Source: Hyphomicrobiales bacterium (GTDB lineage Bacteria > Pseudomonadota > Alphaproteobacteria > Rhizobiales > Aestuariivirgaceae). From it: a stretch of DNA of 48,447 nt. The notes beneath the pieces were generated by a model. That model was not told where the DNA came from. It saw nothing but the letters and a program-made list of their open reading frames with translations, and made no database searches. The translations under genes were made by a program, and so were the position numbers. Shown here in pieces: positions 33,563-42,717 of this stretch (the stretch's first letter is position 1; each line of letters opens with the position of its first letter). The DNA lies in NCBI GenBank assembly GCA_025359265.1, contig JANYHB010000062.1:1-48447 (forward strand), written 5' to 3'.

Positions 33563-34174
33563 GTGATGGTGCTGTGGTTCATGATGCTGGTTGTCTGCAG
33601 CGGCGCTGCGGTTGCAATCGCCTATCCACTGATCCGCCGCTATGAGGCCAGCAATGAGCAGGCAACTGCTGCCACGGTTTATCAAGATCAGCTTACCGAA
33701 GTTGATCGCGAACTTCTGGCCGGTGCAATTGATGCGCCACAGGCAAAAACCGCAAAGCTGGAAATTGAACGGCGTTTGGCTACGGCAACGCGCGATGTTG
33801 CTCCTTCGCGACCGCTTACGACATGGTGGCGCAACACGGCTCTGGCGGCAGTTGTAGGCATTGTGATTATTTTGGGGGTGAGCCTTTATGCAAAACTGGG
33901 GCAGCCAACACTTCCGTCTGCCTCGGCAAGCGCCCAGGCGGAACAATCGGCACAAATGACAATGATTCTCGCCATGGTGCGAAAACAAGCAGAAGATCTG
34001 AAGACTAATCCAAAAGATATTGATGGTTGGATTCGCCTGATGCGCTCTCTGCAGGTTTTGAATGAGCCGGAAAAAGCGCGGGGCGCTCTGGCCTTCTCTC
34101 TCAAGGCTTTTGAGGGGGACGCTGCCGCAACAGAAAAACTGAAGGCGGCGGCGGCTGGATTAAACATCAACTAG
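33563..34174 (+). CDS. ccmI: CcmI/CycH-like cytochrome c maturation protein, short
   Basis: CcmI delivers apocytochrome c to the haem lyase. The 203-residue product has an N-terminal helix (VLWFMMLVVCSGAAVAIAYPLI), a soluble stretch with the YQDQLTEVDRELLAGAI segment typical of CcmI, a second helix near 90-110 and a short TPR-like end (NPKDIDGWIRLMRSLQVLNEPEKARGAL). Full CycH proteins have a much longer periplasmic TPR domain, usually over 300 residues in total. This one keeps only about one or two repeats. The GTG at 33563 is followed at once by ATG 33566, either of which may be used. Confidence 0.82.
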   Translation: MMVLWFMMLVVCSGAAVAIAYPLIRRYEASNEQATAATVYQDQLTEVDRELLAGAIDAPQAKTAKLEIERRLATATRDVAPSRPLTTWWRNTALAAVVGIVIILGVSLYAKLGQPTLPSASASAQAEQSAQMTMILAMVRKQAEDLKTNPKDIDGWIRLMRSLQVLNEPEKARGALAFSLKAFEGDAAATEKLKAAAAGLNIN

Positions 34175-34186
34175 TCTTCTGATCGG

Positions 34187-34729
34187 CTATTTCTGGGCCA
34201 GCGCTGCCTCTACGGCATTGGTCATTTTGGTGCTTTGTGGCTCAGTATTGGAGGCAAACCAATCAAGAAACTGCCCGTCTTTGCCAAACAGATATTTGTG
34301 AAAGTTCCACTTGGGTTTGCCAAAAAAGCCCGCTTGATCTCCAGCCCATTTATAAACCGGTATGGCAGCCGCGCCACTCACCTCGGCCTTGTCTGCCAAG
34401 GGGAAAGTCACACCATAATTTTTCTTGCAGAATGTAGCGATCTGTTGGGCATTGCCCGGCTCTTGGCCACCAAAATCATTTGACGGCACCCCAACAATTA
34501 CCAAGCCGCGGCCCTTATAGCTTTCCCAAAGTTTTTCCAACCCTTCATACTGCGGGGTGAAACCGCATTCAGAGGCCGTGTTAACCAGCAAAACGGGGTG
34601 ACCTTTGAATTGCGAAAGCGGCAAAGGCTTGCCATCAAGGCCTGTGAGATTGAAGTCAAATAAAGTGCCCGCTGCTTGGGCTGGGGTAACAGCCATCAAT
34701 ATCACCAATAATGAATTCAAAATACGCAT
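34187..34729 (-). CDS. Glutathione peroxidase family protein, exported
   Basis: The 180-residue thiol peroxidase has the catalytic cysteine Cys55 in NTASECGFTPQY, the GVPSNDFGGQEPG segment and the active-site tryptophan and asparagine in KWNFHKYLF. A cleavable signal (residues 1-19, ending TPAQA) suggests a periplasmic form that reduces peroxides using a thiol donor. Length is normal for bacterial members. It converges on ccmI with 12 bases between the stops and is divergent from folE. Confidence 0.92.
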   Translation of the reverse strand: MRILNSLLVILMAVTPAQAAGTLFDFNLTGLDGKPLPLSQFKGHPVLLVNTASECGFTPQYEGLEKLWESYKGRGLVIVGVPSNDFGGQEPGNAQQIATFCKKNYGVTFPLADKAEVSGAAAIPVYKWAGDQAGFFGKPKWNFHKYLFGKDGQFLDWFASNTEPQSTKMTNAVEAALAQK

Positions 34730-34816
34730 AGCTTCTCTACGCTGCCATGGCTAGGCCGGATCAGCAAGACGATAAAAATTTAGCGCTCGTTTCGCGGAAG
34801 CTTTTTCTGCTAAATC

Positions 34817-35518
34817 ATGCTTATGGCCAAGTCCCCCTCACCGCTACCCACTTCTTTGCGCATCAAGCAAAGGCTTGAGAAAGCCGGGCAACGCTACTTC
34901 GCCAATGATAACATTGCAGAATTTATTGAAGCGGGCGAACATGAACAGCTTCTGGCAGAAGTTTCTGCCAAAATGCAAACTGTGCTTGAGAGCTTGGTGA
35001 TTGATGTTGAGAATGATCACAACACCAAAGGCACCGCGCGGCGTGTTGCCAAGATGTACCTGAACGAGGTGTTTAAAGGTCGCTATCACAAATCGCCCCC
35101 TGTTACCGAATTTCCGAACGCTTCCAACCTCAATGAGTTAATGATTGTTGGGCCAATAACGGTGCGCAGCGCTTGTTCGCACCACCTGTGCCCCATCATT
35201 GGAAAATTATGGATTGGCTTGATGCCAAACCAGCATTCCAATCTCATTGGGCTTTCCAAATATACACGGCTGGCGGATTGGATTCTCTCGCGCCCGCAAA
35301 TTCAAGAAGAAGCGATCACTCAAATTGCTGAATTGTTCATGGACATGGTGAAACCAGATGGGCTTGCTATTGTGATGGAAGCAGATCATTTCTGTATGCA
35401 TTGGCGTGGCGTTAAAGAGGCGGATTCGCTGATGATCAATTCAGTCATGCGCGGATCTTTTCTCAAAAATCCTAGTTTGCGACGTGAGTTTTTGTCTCTG
35501 ATTCCCAGAAAGGGATAA
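34817..35518 (+). CDS. folE: GTP cyclohydrolase I
   Basis: FolE turns GTP into dihydroneopterin triphosphate, the first step of folate synthesis. The 233-residue product keeps the zinc ligands Cys120, a histidine of HH122-123 (RSACSHHLCPIIGK) and Cys193 (DHFCMHWRG), plus GLSKYTRLADW. The surroundings differ from the common EHHLLPF form (here SHHLCPI, with KLWIGLMPN), so it belongs to a divergent branch. ATG 34817 or 34823 may be the start. It is followed after one base by a BLUF protein gene, an unusual partner. Confidence 0.92.
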   Translation: MLMAKSPSPLPTSLRIKQRLEKAGQRYFANDNIAEFIEAGEHEQLLAEVSAKMQTVLESLVIDVENDHNTKGTARRVAKMYLNEVFKGRYHKSPPVTEFPNASNLNELMIVGPITVRSACSHHLCPIIGKLWIGLMPNQHSNLIGLSKYTRLADWILSRPQIQEEAITQIAELFMDMVKPDGLAIVMEADHFCMHWRGVKEADSLMINSVMRGSFLKNPSLRREFLSLIPRKG

Positions 35519-35519
35519 C

Positions 35520-35966
35520 ATGCTTGTTCGTTGTTTATACGCCAGTCGTATTCTTAAAACTCAAAGTCCCGCCACGCTGCGGGCCATTCTTCAGTCATCA
35601 CGAAAAAATAACACCAAAAACGGCATTACCGGCGTTTTGGTGGCTACAGATGATAGTTTTATACAGGTGCTGGAAGGGGGGCGTGCGCAAGTGTGCCAAA
35701 CCTATAATCAGATTGCACAAGACAAACGCCATTCGAGTGTAACCATTCTATCGTTTGAAGAAATTGCGCAGCGCAGTTTTGAGGGCTGGTCTATGGGCGA
35801 GGTTACCACCCATCAACTAAACCCGACGGTTCTGTTGAAACACTCCGCCACATTGCACATCGATCCTTTGATGATGACAGGTGCCGCCGTTTTGGCCTTG
35901 CTTCATGAAATCGTTTCATCGGGAACAGTAGTGTGCGGCAACTCAACGCGGGGAAAGCGCGGCTAA
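35520..35966 (+). CDS. BLUF-domain blue-light sensor protein
   Basis: BLUF domains bind FAD and report blue light by rearranging hydrogen bonds around the flavin. The 148-residue product aligns without gaps to the known photoreceptor residues: Tyr7, Asn31, Gln49, Trp90 and Met92 sit at the spacing of Tyr21, Asn45, Gln63, Trp104 and Met106 of AppA. The C-terminal 50 residues carry no output domain I recognise, so it would be a short BLUF protein acting through a partner. Its ATG is one base after the folE stop with AGGGA upstream, so the two are translationally coupled. Confidence 0.92.
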   Translation: MLVRCLYASRILKTQSPATLRAILQSSRKNNTKNGITGVLVATDDSFIQVLEGGRAQVCQTYNQIAQDKRHSSVTILSFEEIAQRSFEGWSMGEVTTHQLNPTVLLKHSATLHIDPLMMTGAAVLALLHEIVSSGTVVCGNSTRGKRG

Positions 35967-36014
35967 CACGTTTTCGTGATTTTGTGTTGAAATGCGGTGT
36001 GCTAGCATTTTAAC

Positions 36015-36566
36015 ATGCGTTATATTTATGGCTTGGTGTTTTTTGCGGTGTTGGGCAGCGCGGCTTTGGGCGATAGCACGCAAAGCGATTATGCGCAGAG
36101 GTTAGATAAGCTTTTCGCCACATTGCACAATGCCACCGATGAAACCGCCGCCAAGCTTGCTGAAATGCAAATCTGGGCGATTTGGGCCAGCAATGATACG
36201 CCCGAAGCCGTCACACAATTGGCTGAAGCTTCCGCCGCATTGAATGCGGGGGCAGCCGATCTTGCTGAGCGCAAGTTGAATGATTTAGTGCAAACGCATC
36301 CCCGATTTGCAGAAGGCTGGAACCGCCGCGCTACGCTTTATTTTATGCAAGGCCGCTTTGACGAAAGCCTTGGCGATATTGCGAAGGTGTTGGATCTTGA
36401 GCCACGCCACTTCGGCGCGCTTTCTGGCAAAGGCATGGTGCTGCGGGAACAAGGCAAACCGGCCGAGGCACTGAGGGCAATGAAAGAGGCGCTTCAAATC
36501 AATCCGAACCTCACAGGGTTGAAGGGTTCAGTACAAGAGTTAGAAAAACTAAATCCGGAACTTTAG
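36015..36566 (+). CDS. Exported TPR-repeat protein
   Basis: The 183-residue product has a signal peptide (about 1-19, ending in GSAALG) and two or three tetratricopeptide repeats between about residues 95 and 165 (AEGWNRRATLYFMQGRFDESL, then GALSGKGMVLREQGKPAEAL). It probably acts as a periplasmic protein-binding scaffold. It is a free-standing gene; the 73-base gap after it, before kynU on the other strand, has a weak GTGAAG/CTTCAC inverted repeat that is not a convincing terminator. Confidence 0.8.
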   Translation: MRYIYGLVFFAVLGSAALGDSTQSDYAQRLDKLFATLHNATDETAAKLAEMQIWAIWASNDTPEAVTQLAEASAALNAGAADLAERKLNDLVQTHPRFAEGWNRRATLYFMQGRFDESLGDIAKVLDLEPRHFGALSGKGMVLREQGKPAEALRAMKEALQINPNLTGLKGSVQELEKLNPEL

Positions 36567-36639
36567 CGGCGCGGGCGCTGCGGTGATCAAGGGGGGCGAG
36601 GGTGATTGCTCTTAGTGAAGACTGAGTTTGAGTTTCCCT

Positions 36640-37872
36640 TCACGTCACTGCCTTTCTAGCCAAAAATTTCTTCTTGTTCCACAGCCGCTGGGCCAGCACT
36701 TCGTGCAGATGCTCTACGGCGTCATAGACGTCTGCGTAAGAAGTATACATGGGCGTAAAGCCGAAACGCATTAAATTGGGTGCGCGGAAATCCCCCACCA
36801 CGCCGCGCGCGATCAAGGCCTGCATCACCGCATAGGCATTTTTATGTTCCAAGCACACGTGGCTGCCGCGCTCATCCCAGTTGCGAGAGCCGAAAAGCGT
36901 TATGCCATATTTTCCGCAGCGCGCCTCAGCCAGATCAGCAAACATGGCACATTGCTTCTTGCCCTTGCCGTAAAGCTTTTGCATGGAGACACCTTGGTAA
37001 GCGTCCAGCGCCGCATCCAGCGCCACCAGGTTGAGCATGGGCTGCGTGCCCACTCGAAAGCGCGCGACGCCGTGCGCCGGCAAAAACGTCTGGTCAAAAG
37101 CAAACGGGTTGGCATGGCCCCACCAACCCACAAGTGCCGGCACAACCTCATTCTGCAAACGCGGATGCACGAAAACAAATGCGGGTGAGCCTGGCCCGCC
37201 GTTAAGATATTTATACGTGCAGCCCAAGGCGAAATCGGCATCGACTTCCATCAATCGCCCGGGCACTGCCCCCGCCGAATGCGCCAAATCCCAAATCACC
37301 AAACAGCCTTTCGCATGGGCGCGCGCGGTGATGGCCTTCATATCATGACGGCGTGCGCTGCGGTAATCCACCTCCGTCACCATCACCACGCCAACCTCTT
37401 CGGTGATGGCATCGAAGACCTGCTCCGGCTCAACGACTTTCAAGACGTGGCCATCGTTCATAAATTGCGTGATGCCTTGAGCCACGTAAAGATCAGATGG
37501 GAAATTCCCCGAGTCTGAAAGGATGATTTTGCGCTCATATCTTTTGTTAATAGCTGCGCTTAAAACTTTGAATAAATTGACCGAAATGGTATCTATTGCC
37601 ACTACACTGCCTGATGGTGCACCAATCAACTTGGCGATTTTGTCGCCCACTTTATGCGGCAATTCCCACCAGCCGTGCTTATTCCACGAGCTGATGAGAT
37701 CGCCACCCCACTCCACTTCCACCGCGTGCTTCACCCGCGCCACAGCGGCCTTTGGCAACACGCCAAGCGAATTGCCATCGAGATAAATTTTGCCCTTGGG
37801 GAGCTGAAACAATTTTCGCTTTTTGGCGAAGGGGTCTTTGCGGTCCAAGGCAATGGCTTCTTTACGGTTCAT
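36640..37872 (-). CDS. kynU: Kynureninase
   Basis: KynU is a PLP enzyme that cleaves kynurenine to anthranilate and alanine in tryptophan breakdown. The 410-residue product has YLDGNSLG near the N-terminus, FPSDLYVAQG, DLAHSAGAVP and the PLP lysine Lys221 in CTYKYLNGGPGSPAF, followed by GWWGHANPF. ATG 37872 follows GAGGAGA by six bases; the longer frame to 37908 is not used. No other kynurenine pathway gene is in the window. Confidence 0.95.
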   Translation of the reverse strand: MNRKEAIALDRKDPFAKKRKLFQLPKGKIYLDGNSLGVLPKAAVARVKHAVEVEWGGDLISSWNKHGWWELPHKVGDKIAKLIGAPSGSVVAIDTISVNLFKVLSAAINKRYERKIILSDSGNFPSDLYVAQGITQFMNDGHVLKVVEPEQVFDAITEEVGVVMVTEVDYRSARRHDMKAITARAHAKGCLVIWDLAHSAGAVPGRLMEVDADFALGCTYKYLNGGPGSPAFVFVHPRLQNEVVPALVGWWGHANPFAFDQTFLPAHGVARFRVGTQPMLNLVALDAALDAYQGVSMQKLYGKGKKQCAMFADLAEARCGKYGITLFGSRNWDERGSHVCLEHKNAYAVMQALIARGVVGDFRAPNLMRFGFTPMYTSYADVYDAVEHLHEVLAQRLWNKKKFLARKAVT

Positions 37873-37922
37873 GAGTCTCTCCTCGCTACACATTCGCCAT
37901 ATTGGCAACTACACTGCAAGCC

Positions 37923-39059
37923 ATGCAGCGACTTTCGACCGTGTTTATTTTACTGTTAGCACTTGCCCCTGAGGCTTTCGCTGGTGGCCTGACGCCCGGC
38001 GAAGTCTATCTGCTCGTCAAACACGCCAGACCCAATGTCAAAGAGCCCGATGGCTGGGCGGCGGATCTACTGGATGTGATGCAGGTGCAGTCCATCGCCG
38101 TGACTCGCGAAAATGTTTGCGCCGCAATAGCGGTAATTGACCAAGAATCCAATTTTGTCGCCAACCCTACAGTGCCCGGCCTCGGCAAACTTGCCGAAAA
38201 AGCTTTGAGCGAGAAAATTGGCAATGTGCCATTCCTCAGGGGCATGGTGATGGACTGGCTCGACAATCATCCGAAAGGCGAGACAAGCTATCTACAACGC
38301 ATTCGCAGGGCACGCAGTGAGCGTGATCTTGATCTGACGTATCGTGCCATGGTGAATGATCTAGGCACGGCTTCCAATATGTCACTCCTCGTGCAAAGCG
38401 GTCTTCTCAATCGCATGATCGAAGAGCGAAACAACATTTCTACTATAGGCTCGATGCAAGTCTCGGCGCATTTCGCATTGGAAGACGCACGCAAACGCCG
38501 TTACTTGCCAATGACACTGAGCGATGATTATGCCGTGCGCGATGAGCTCTACACCCGCCGGGGCGGCATCTATTACGGTGTGAAACAGCTCCTGGGATAT
38601 AATAGTGGCTATGATCGCAAGATATATCGTTTTGCAGATTTCAATGCCGGGCGATATTCCAGCCGCAATGCCGCCTTTCAACATATCATCAATATGCTGA
38701 CGAAACAAAAACTGGCCCGCGATGGTGATCTGTTGCTCTATGACAAAAGCGGCCAGGCACTTTCAAACATCAGCGGCACGGAGAAAGCACTGCGCGGGCT
38801 GTCTGCTTCAGCTTCACTTGGATTGGCCGACGCGCAAATTCGCAGCGACCTTTTGCTTGAGAAGGATGACACTTTCGCCACGACGCAAACCTATCTGGCC
38901 GTGAAAAATCATTATCTGAGAACCACAAGAAAGCCCGCACCATTTGCTGAATTGCCGGGCATCGATCTTTCAAGCGCCAAACTTTCACACAAAATGACAA
39001 CCGCATCTTATGCCGCCGCCGTTGACAAGCGCTATAACAAATGTGTGGTCGCAAAATAG
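37923..39059 (+). CDS. DUF1615 family exported protein
   Basis: The 378-residue protein begins with a signal peptide (about 1-21, TVFILLLALAPEAFA). The mature part matches the DUF1615 pattern: WAADLLDVMQVQ, VCAAIAVIDQESNF, VPGLGKLAEKA, TSYLQRIRRARSERDLDLTY and a central QVSAHFA segment. The function of the family is not established; the VIDQESNF motif resembles lysozyme-like transglycosylases, which is only a hint. ATG 37923 was preferred to 37902, since 37923 begins the signal peptide. It is divergent from kynU across 50 bases. Confidence 0.82.
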   Translation: MQRLSTVFILLLALAPEAFAGGLTPGEVYLLVKHARPNVKEPDGWAADLLDVMQVQSIAVTRENVCAAIAVIDQESNFVANPTVPGLGKLAEKALSEKIGNVPFLRGMVMDWLDNHPKGETSYLQRIRRARSERDLDLTYRAMVNDLGTASNMSLLVQSGLLNRMIEERNNISTIGSMQVSAHFALEDARKRRYLPMTLSDDYAVRDELYTRRGGIYYGVKQLLGYNSGYDRKIYRFADFNAGRYSSRNAAFQHIINMLTKQKLARDGDLLLYDKSGQALSNISGTEKALRGLSASASLGLADAQIRSDLLLEKDDTFATTQTYLAVKNHYLRTTRKPAPFAELPGIDLSSAKLSHKMTTASYAAAVDKRYNKCVVAK

Positions 39060-39062
39060 CTG

Positions 39063-39932
39063 CTAAGGCTGCAAGCCAGTTTGAATTCCACGATAGCCAT
39101 TAACCTGCGGCGATATCCAGCCGACCGGCGCGGCACTGGGCGCGTAAATTTCCACCAATAGAGGATGGCAAGTTGCAATATCACTGGAATGCTCTGCCCC
39201 GCAGTCTCCACCCGGGCAGGCTGACAAGGCACCGAGCAAATCAATCTCAGCAAAGAATTCGATAAAATCTCCGGGCCGAACGGGCGTGGCCTTCATAAAA
39301 TACTGCCCAGTGTCGCGCGTGAAGCCCGTGCACATGAACACATTGAGCACATCATGGATAAATGGTTCTGCCTCGCGCTGGCTGCGGCCTGTATGCACCG
39401 CAAAAGCGCGGGTGAGATTGCTGTGGCAACAATGATGATAGTCATCGCCGCTCAGCAAGCGGTGGGTATAAGGATCGCAGCGCGTACCTATCACATCATG
39501 CACGGATGCGCCAAATTCATCGAACCCATACCAATCCAGCGTGTCTTCAGTGATTGTGGAGATTGGTCGTAAATAAGGCAAGTTGCTCCACAACCGATCA
39601 CCCGTCGAAACATGCGTGCCATGCAACGCACGGGTTTTGCCAGAGAAAAAGCGCTCCGCGTGATTGCCGTTGCTCCACAAATTGAGATCGCCCACTTGCG
39701 GGCCATCCACCGAGACGATGCGGAAAAAGTGGCCAGCGGCAACTTCAAAACAGCGCGCCTCACGCGGCGGTACCAAAACCTCACCCGCCTTGCGCCAACC
39801 CACGCGTGCTGCACGATAGGTGGAGAGATCGGGCTGTTGCAGGCCTTCAATCGGGTAGCAGATTACGGGCCTCACCGCCTTCTTCGCGGTAGCATCTGCA
39901 GGGGCCGGATGTTCAGGATACTTCAGTTTCAT
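39063..39932 (-). CDS. DUF1989 (urea carboxylase-associated) family protein
   Basis: The 289-residue product matches DUF1989: the VLVPPREARCFEV strand, VGDLNLWSNGNHAERFFSGKTRA, TGDRLWSNLPYLRPISTI and the cysteine/histidine segment TRCDPYTHRLLSGDDYHHCCHSN-type region. Two DUF1989 proteins together form carboxyguanidine deiminase in guanidine breakdown; this one is alone, so that role is unlikely as such. Its ATG at 39932 overlaps the GNAT stop by four bases, linking it to tdh and kbl. A role in amine or amino-acid nitrogen metabolism is inferred. Confidence 0.8.
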   Translation of the reverse strand: MKLKYPEHPAPADATAKKAVRPVICYPIEGLQQPDLSTYRAARVGWRKAGEVLVPPREARCFEVAAGHFFRIVSVDGPQVGDLNLWSNGNHAERFFSGKTRALHGTHVSTGDRLWSNLPYLRPISTITEDTLDWYGFDEFGASVHDVIGTRCDPYTHRLLSGDDYHHCCHSNLTRAFAVHTGRSQREAEPFIHDVLNVFMCTGFTRDTGQYFMKATPVRPGDFIEFFAEIDLLGALSACPGGDCGAEHSSDIATCHPLLVEIYAPSAAPVGWISPQVNGYRGIQTGLQP

Positions 39933-40447
39933 TTCGTGCCATAGAATGCGGGGTGAAATGCGAAACGTCCAGCAGGCAAAGCTGCGCCAAAGGAGAGCCC
40001 CATGAAATATTGTCCGGGTTCGCTTTCCGGTGCAAGTTGCGGCGTGATCTTGAAACCAAAGCGCGGATAATAATCTGGGTGGCCTACCAAAATACAACCT
40101 TTCGCGCCACGTTGGCGCAACATGCTAAGCCCGTGTTCAATCAGTGCGCTGCCAATGCCCTGCCTTTGGATCGACGGCGCAACAGAGACTGGCCCGAGGG
40201 CAAACCAGCCCTGTTCCCCTGTTGATACTTTCGCTGGTGAAAAAGCCAGATGACCGACGATAGCATCATCTTTGACTGCAACCAATGACAGGGCCAATGC
40301 GCTCTGAAAACGCAAAGCGTCGATCATGTCTTGCTCATCGCCAGCCGAATGTTCCATGTCAGTAAAGGCCAATTTCGTCAAAGCGTGAATGGACGCTTCG
40401 TCGGCAGGAACTTCCGAGCGCAAAATCAATTGAACCTCACTCAACAC
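39929..40447 (-). CDS. GNAT-family N-acetyltransferase
   Basis: The product, about 172 residues, has the acetyl-CoA-binding motif [16 protein letters not shown] with the LGPVSVAP strand before it, and the [16 protein letters not shown] segment of the YhbS-like group. It probably acetylates an amine, but the substrate is unknown. The start is uncertain: GTG 40447 or TTG 40444, both overlapping the tdh stop. It lies between tdh and the DUF1989 gene in an overlapping gene string. Confidence 0.82.
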   Translation of the reverse strand: MLSEVQLILRSEVPADEASIHALTKLAFTDMEHSAGDEQDMIDALRFQSALALSLVAVKDDAIVGHLAFSPAKVSTGEQGWFALGPVSVAPSIQRQGIGSALIEHGLSMLRQRGAKGCILVGHPDYYPRFGFKITPQLAPESEPGQYFMGLSFGAALPAGRFAFHPAFYGTK

Positions 40448-41466
40448 CAATCCAAGACAACCTTGCCACAAGCGCCTTGCTTCATCAGCGCAAAGCCCTG
40501 CGCATAGTCTGCCGCCTTCATGCGGTGGGTGATTACCTTGCGCACATCGAGACCTGACTGCAGCATGGCGATCATCTTATACCACGTCTCAAACATCTCG
40601 CGGCCATAAATGCCCTTGATGGTGAGAGACTTGAAAATCACGCGGTTCCAATCAACTGGCGCGGCTTTGGAAGGAATGCCCAGCATGGCAATCTTGCCAC
40701 CCACAATCATATGATCGACCATCTGGTCAAAAGCTTGGGGTGCTCCTGACATTTCAAGCCCAATATCAAAACCCTCATGCATGTGCAGCTTGGCCATAAC
40801 ATCGCGCAAATTCTCGCGAGACACGTTCACAGTCACAGCATCACAAACCTGGTTGCAAAGATCGAGGCGATAATCATTCACATCAGTCACCACAATATGT
40901 CGTGCGCCCACATGGCGACATACGGCAGCGGCCATAATGCCAATGGGGCCAGCACCCGTGATCAACACGTCTTCGCCGATCAACTCGAAAGACAGTGCCG
41001 TGTGCACGGCATTGCCCAGCGGATCAAGAATAGCACCGATTTCGTCATCCACTTCCGGCGGCAAATGAATGGCGTTGAATGCGGGTATTTTGAGATACTC
41101 CGCAAAGGCCCCAGGCACATTTACGCCCACACCTTTGGTTTCAGGGTCAAGATGAAAATGCCCCGCCCGCGCCATGCGGCTTTTCATGCCGATCAAATGG
41201 CCCTCGCCGGAAACACGATCACCCACTTTCACAGTGCGCACATGGGCGCCAACATCGGCCACCACGCCCGCAAATTCGTGACCTACAACCATGGGCACGG
41301 GAATGGTTTTTTGCGCCCATTCATCCCATTTCCAGATATGCAAATCCGTGCCGCAAATGCCCGTTTTAGCCACTTTGATCAGAATATCATCAGGGCCCAA
41401 TTCAGGCTTAGGCTCTTCGCGTAACACAAGGCCTTCAAGGCGTTCAGCTTTTACTAAAGCCTTCAT
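40441..41466 (-). CDS. tdh: L-threonine 3-dehydrogenase lacking the structural zinc cysteines
   Basis: Tdh oxidises L-threonine to 2-amino-3-ketobutyrate with NAD. The 341-residue product matches the family, with catalytic zinc ligands Cys38 (GICGTDLH), His63 and Glu64 (VVGHEF), and the cofactor loop [10 protein letters not shown]. It aligns to E. coli Tdh without gaps around residue 100. The four structural zinc cysteines (93, 96, 99 and 107 there) are Gly93, Ser96, Ala99 and Asp107 here. The structural lobe is therefore metal-free. Its ATG overlaps the kbl stop as ATGA, the usual kbl-tdh pair. Confidence 0.94.
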   Translation of the reverse strand: MKALVKAERLEGLVLREEPKPELGPDDILIKVAKTGICGTDLHIWKWDEWAQKTIPVPMVVGHEFAGVVADVGAHVRTVKVGDRVSGEGHLIGMKSRMARAGHFHLDPETKGVGVNVPGAFAEYLKIPAFNAIHLPPEVDDEIGAILDPLGNAVHTALSFELIGEDVLITGAGPIGIMAAAVCRHVGARHIVVTDVNDYRLDLCNQVCDAVTVNVSRENLRDVMAKLHMHEGFDIGLEMSGAPQAFDQMVDHMIVGGKIAMLGIPSKAAPVDWNRVIFKSLTIKGIYGREMFETWYKMIAMLQSGLDVRKVITHRMKAADYAQGFALMKQGACGKVVLDWC

Positions 41467-42650
41467 GTGATCACCCCCAATTTACGGCCCACTTTGGCAA
41501 AAGCCAGCGCCGCTGCTTCCACATCTTCACGTGTATGCGCCGCAGACATTTGTGTGCGAATGCGCGCACTGCCTTGCGGCACCACGGGAAAGAAAAATCC
41601 TGTCACGTAGATCCCTTCATCATATAGCGATTTCGCCATATCTTGCGCCATTTTTGCCTCGCCTAACATGACAGGGATAATAGGATGTTCACCTTGCAAT
41701 AGGTTGAAGCCCGCTTTGCTCATCAGTGTACGGAATAATTTTGCATTTTCAAAGAGACTCTTGCGCAAGTCATCGCCTGCTGCAGCCAGTTCGACGCCTT
41801 TAAGGCTGGCAGCAACGATGAGCGGTGGCAAGGAATTTGAAAAAAGATAAGGCCGTGCCCGTTGCCGCATCATATCAACCACGGGCTTTGAAGCGGCGAT
41901 ATATCCACCCGCCGATCCGCCCAGCGCTTTGCCAAGGGTGCCTGTGAGAATATCCACTTTCACCCCGGCCCGTTGCGGGGTGCCAGCACCCTGCAGACCG
42001 ATAAAGCCCGTGGCGTGGCAATCATCAACCATCACCAGGGCGTCATATTTGTCAGCCAGGGCGCGGATGGATTTGAGATCAGCAAAAGTGCCATCCATGG
42101 AAAACACGCCGTCTGTGGCAATCACAATGCGCCTTGCACCTGCCGCGCGCGCTTCCTTCAGACGCGCCTCCAAATCATTCATGTCATTATTGGCATAGCG
42201 ATGGCGCCTGGCCTTGGAGAGACGAATACCGTCAATGATGGAAGCGTGGTTGAGGGCGTCCGAAATAATCGCGTCTTGCCCTCCAAACAAAGGTTCAAAC
42301 ACTGCCCCATTGGCATCAAAGCAGGCAGCAAACAGAATGCAATCTTCCATGCCCAGATAAGTGGCGAGCTGCATCTCCAATTTTCGGTGCAAATCGGTTG
42401 TGCCACAAATGAACCGCACGGAAGCCATGCCCAATCCATGGCTATCCAAAGCTTCTTTGGCCGCCGCGATAAGAGCTGGATGATTGGCCAGTCCAAGATA
42501 ATTATTTGCGCAAAAATTGAGAACGTCTCTCCGGCCTGTCACATCAATATGGGCCGATTGCGCAGAGATGATCTCACGCTCAACCTTCCACAAGGACTGC
42601 TCGCGAATGGATTGAAGCTCTTGCTCTAACGATGCGGTGAAGGCACTCAT
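41463..42650 (-). CDS. kbl: 2-amino-3-ketobutyrate CoA ligase (glycine C-acetyltransferase)
   Basis: Kbl splits 2-amino-3-ketobutyrate with CoA into glycine and acetyl-CoA, completing threonine breakdown started by Tdh. The 395-residue PLP enzyme has [29 protein letters not shown] (the CGT form that separates it from ALA synthase), [11 protein letters not shown] and the PLP lysine Lys241 in [18 protein letters not shown] 42650 has GGAG six bases upstream; the 77-residue extension of the frame to 42881 is not homologous. Confidence 0.95.
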   Translation of the reverse strand: MSAFTASLEQELQSIREQSLWKVEREIISAQSAHIDVTGRRDVLNFCANNYLGLANHPALIAAAKEALDSHGLGMASVRFICGTTDLHRKLEMQLATYLGMEDCILFAACFDANGAVFEPLFGGQDAIISDALNHASIIDGIRLSKARRHRYANNDMNDLEARLKEARAAGARRIVIATDGVFSMDGTFADLKSIRALADKYDALVMVDDCHATGFIGLQGAGTPQRAGVKVDILTGTLGKALGGSAGGYIAASKPVVDMMRQRARPYLFSNSLPPLIVAASLKGVELAAAGDDLRKSLFENAKLFRTLMSKAGFNLLQGEHPIIPVMLGEAKMAQDMAKSLYDEGIYVTGFFFPVVPQGSARIRTQMSAAHTREDVEAAALAFAKVGRKLGVIT

Positions 42651-42717
42651 CAACAACTCCGTTTGCACTGTGATTACCCTATCGCGAAGCCAAGCGAGGG
42701 CGAATTCCTTGAAACGC

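Noticed and set aside
36567-36639. GTGAAG/CTTCAC inverted repeat as terminator between the TPR gene and kynU
   Set aside because: Long loop, short stem and no T-run in either direction.
39063-39932. Carboxyguanidine deiminase subunit
   Set aside because: That enzyme needs two different DUF1989 subunits and lies with urea carboxylase genes; only one is present here, beside threonine genes.
40777-41424. A 215-codon plus-strand frame opposite tdh, rich in histidine
   Set aside because: The histidines come from the complement of common codons in tdh; no domain is recognisable.
41973-42629. A 218-codon plus-strand frame opposite kbl
   Set aside because: Antisense shadow of kbl with no motif or ribosome-binding site.
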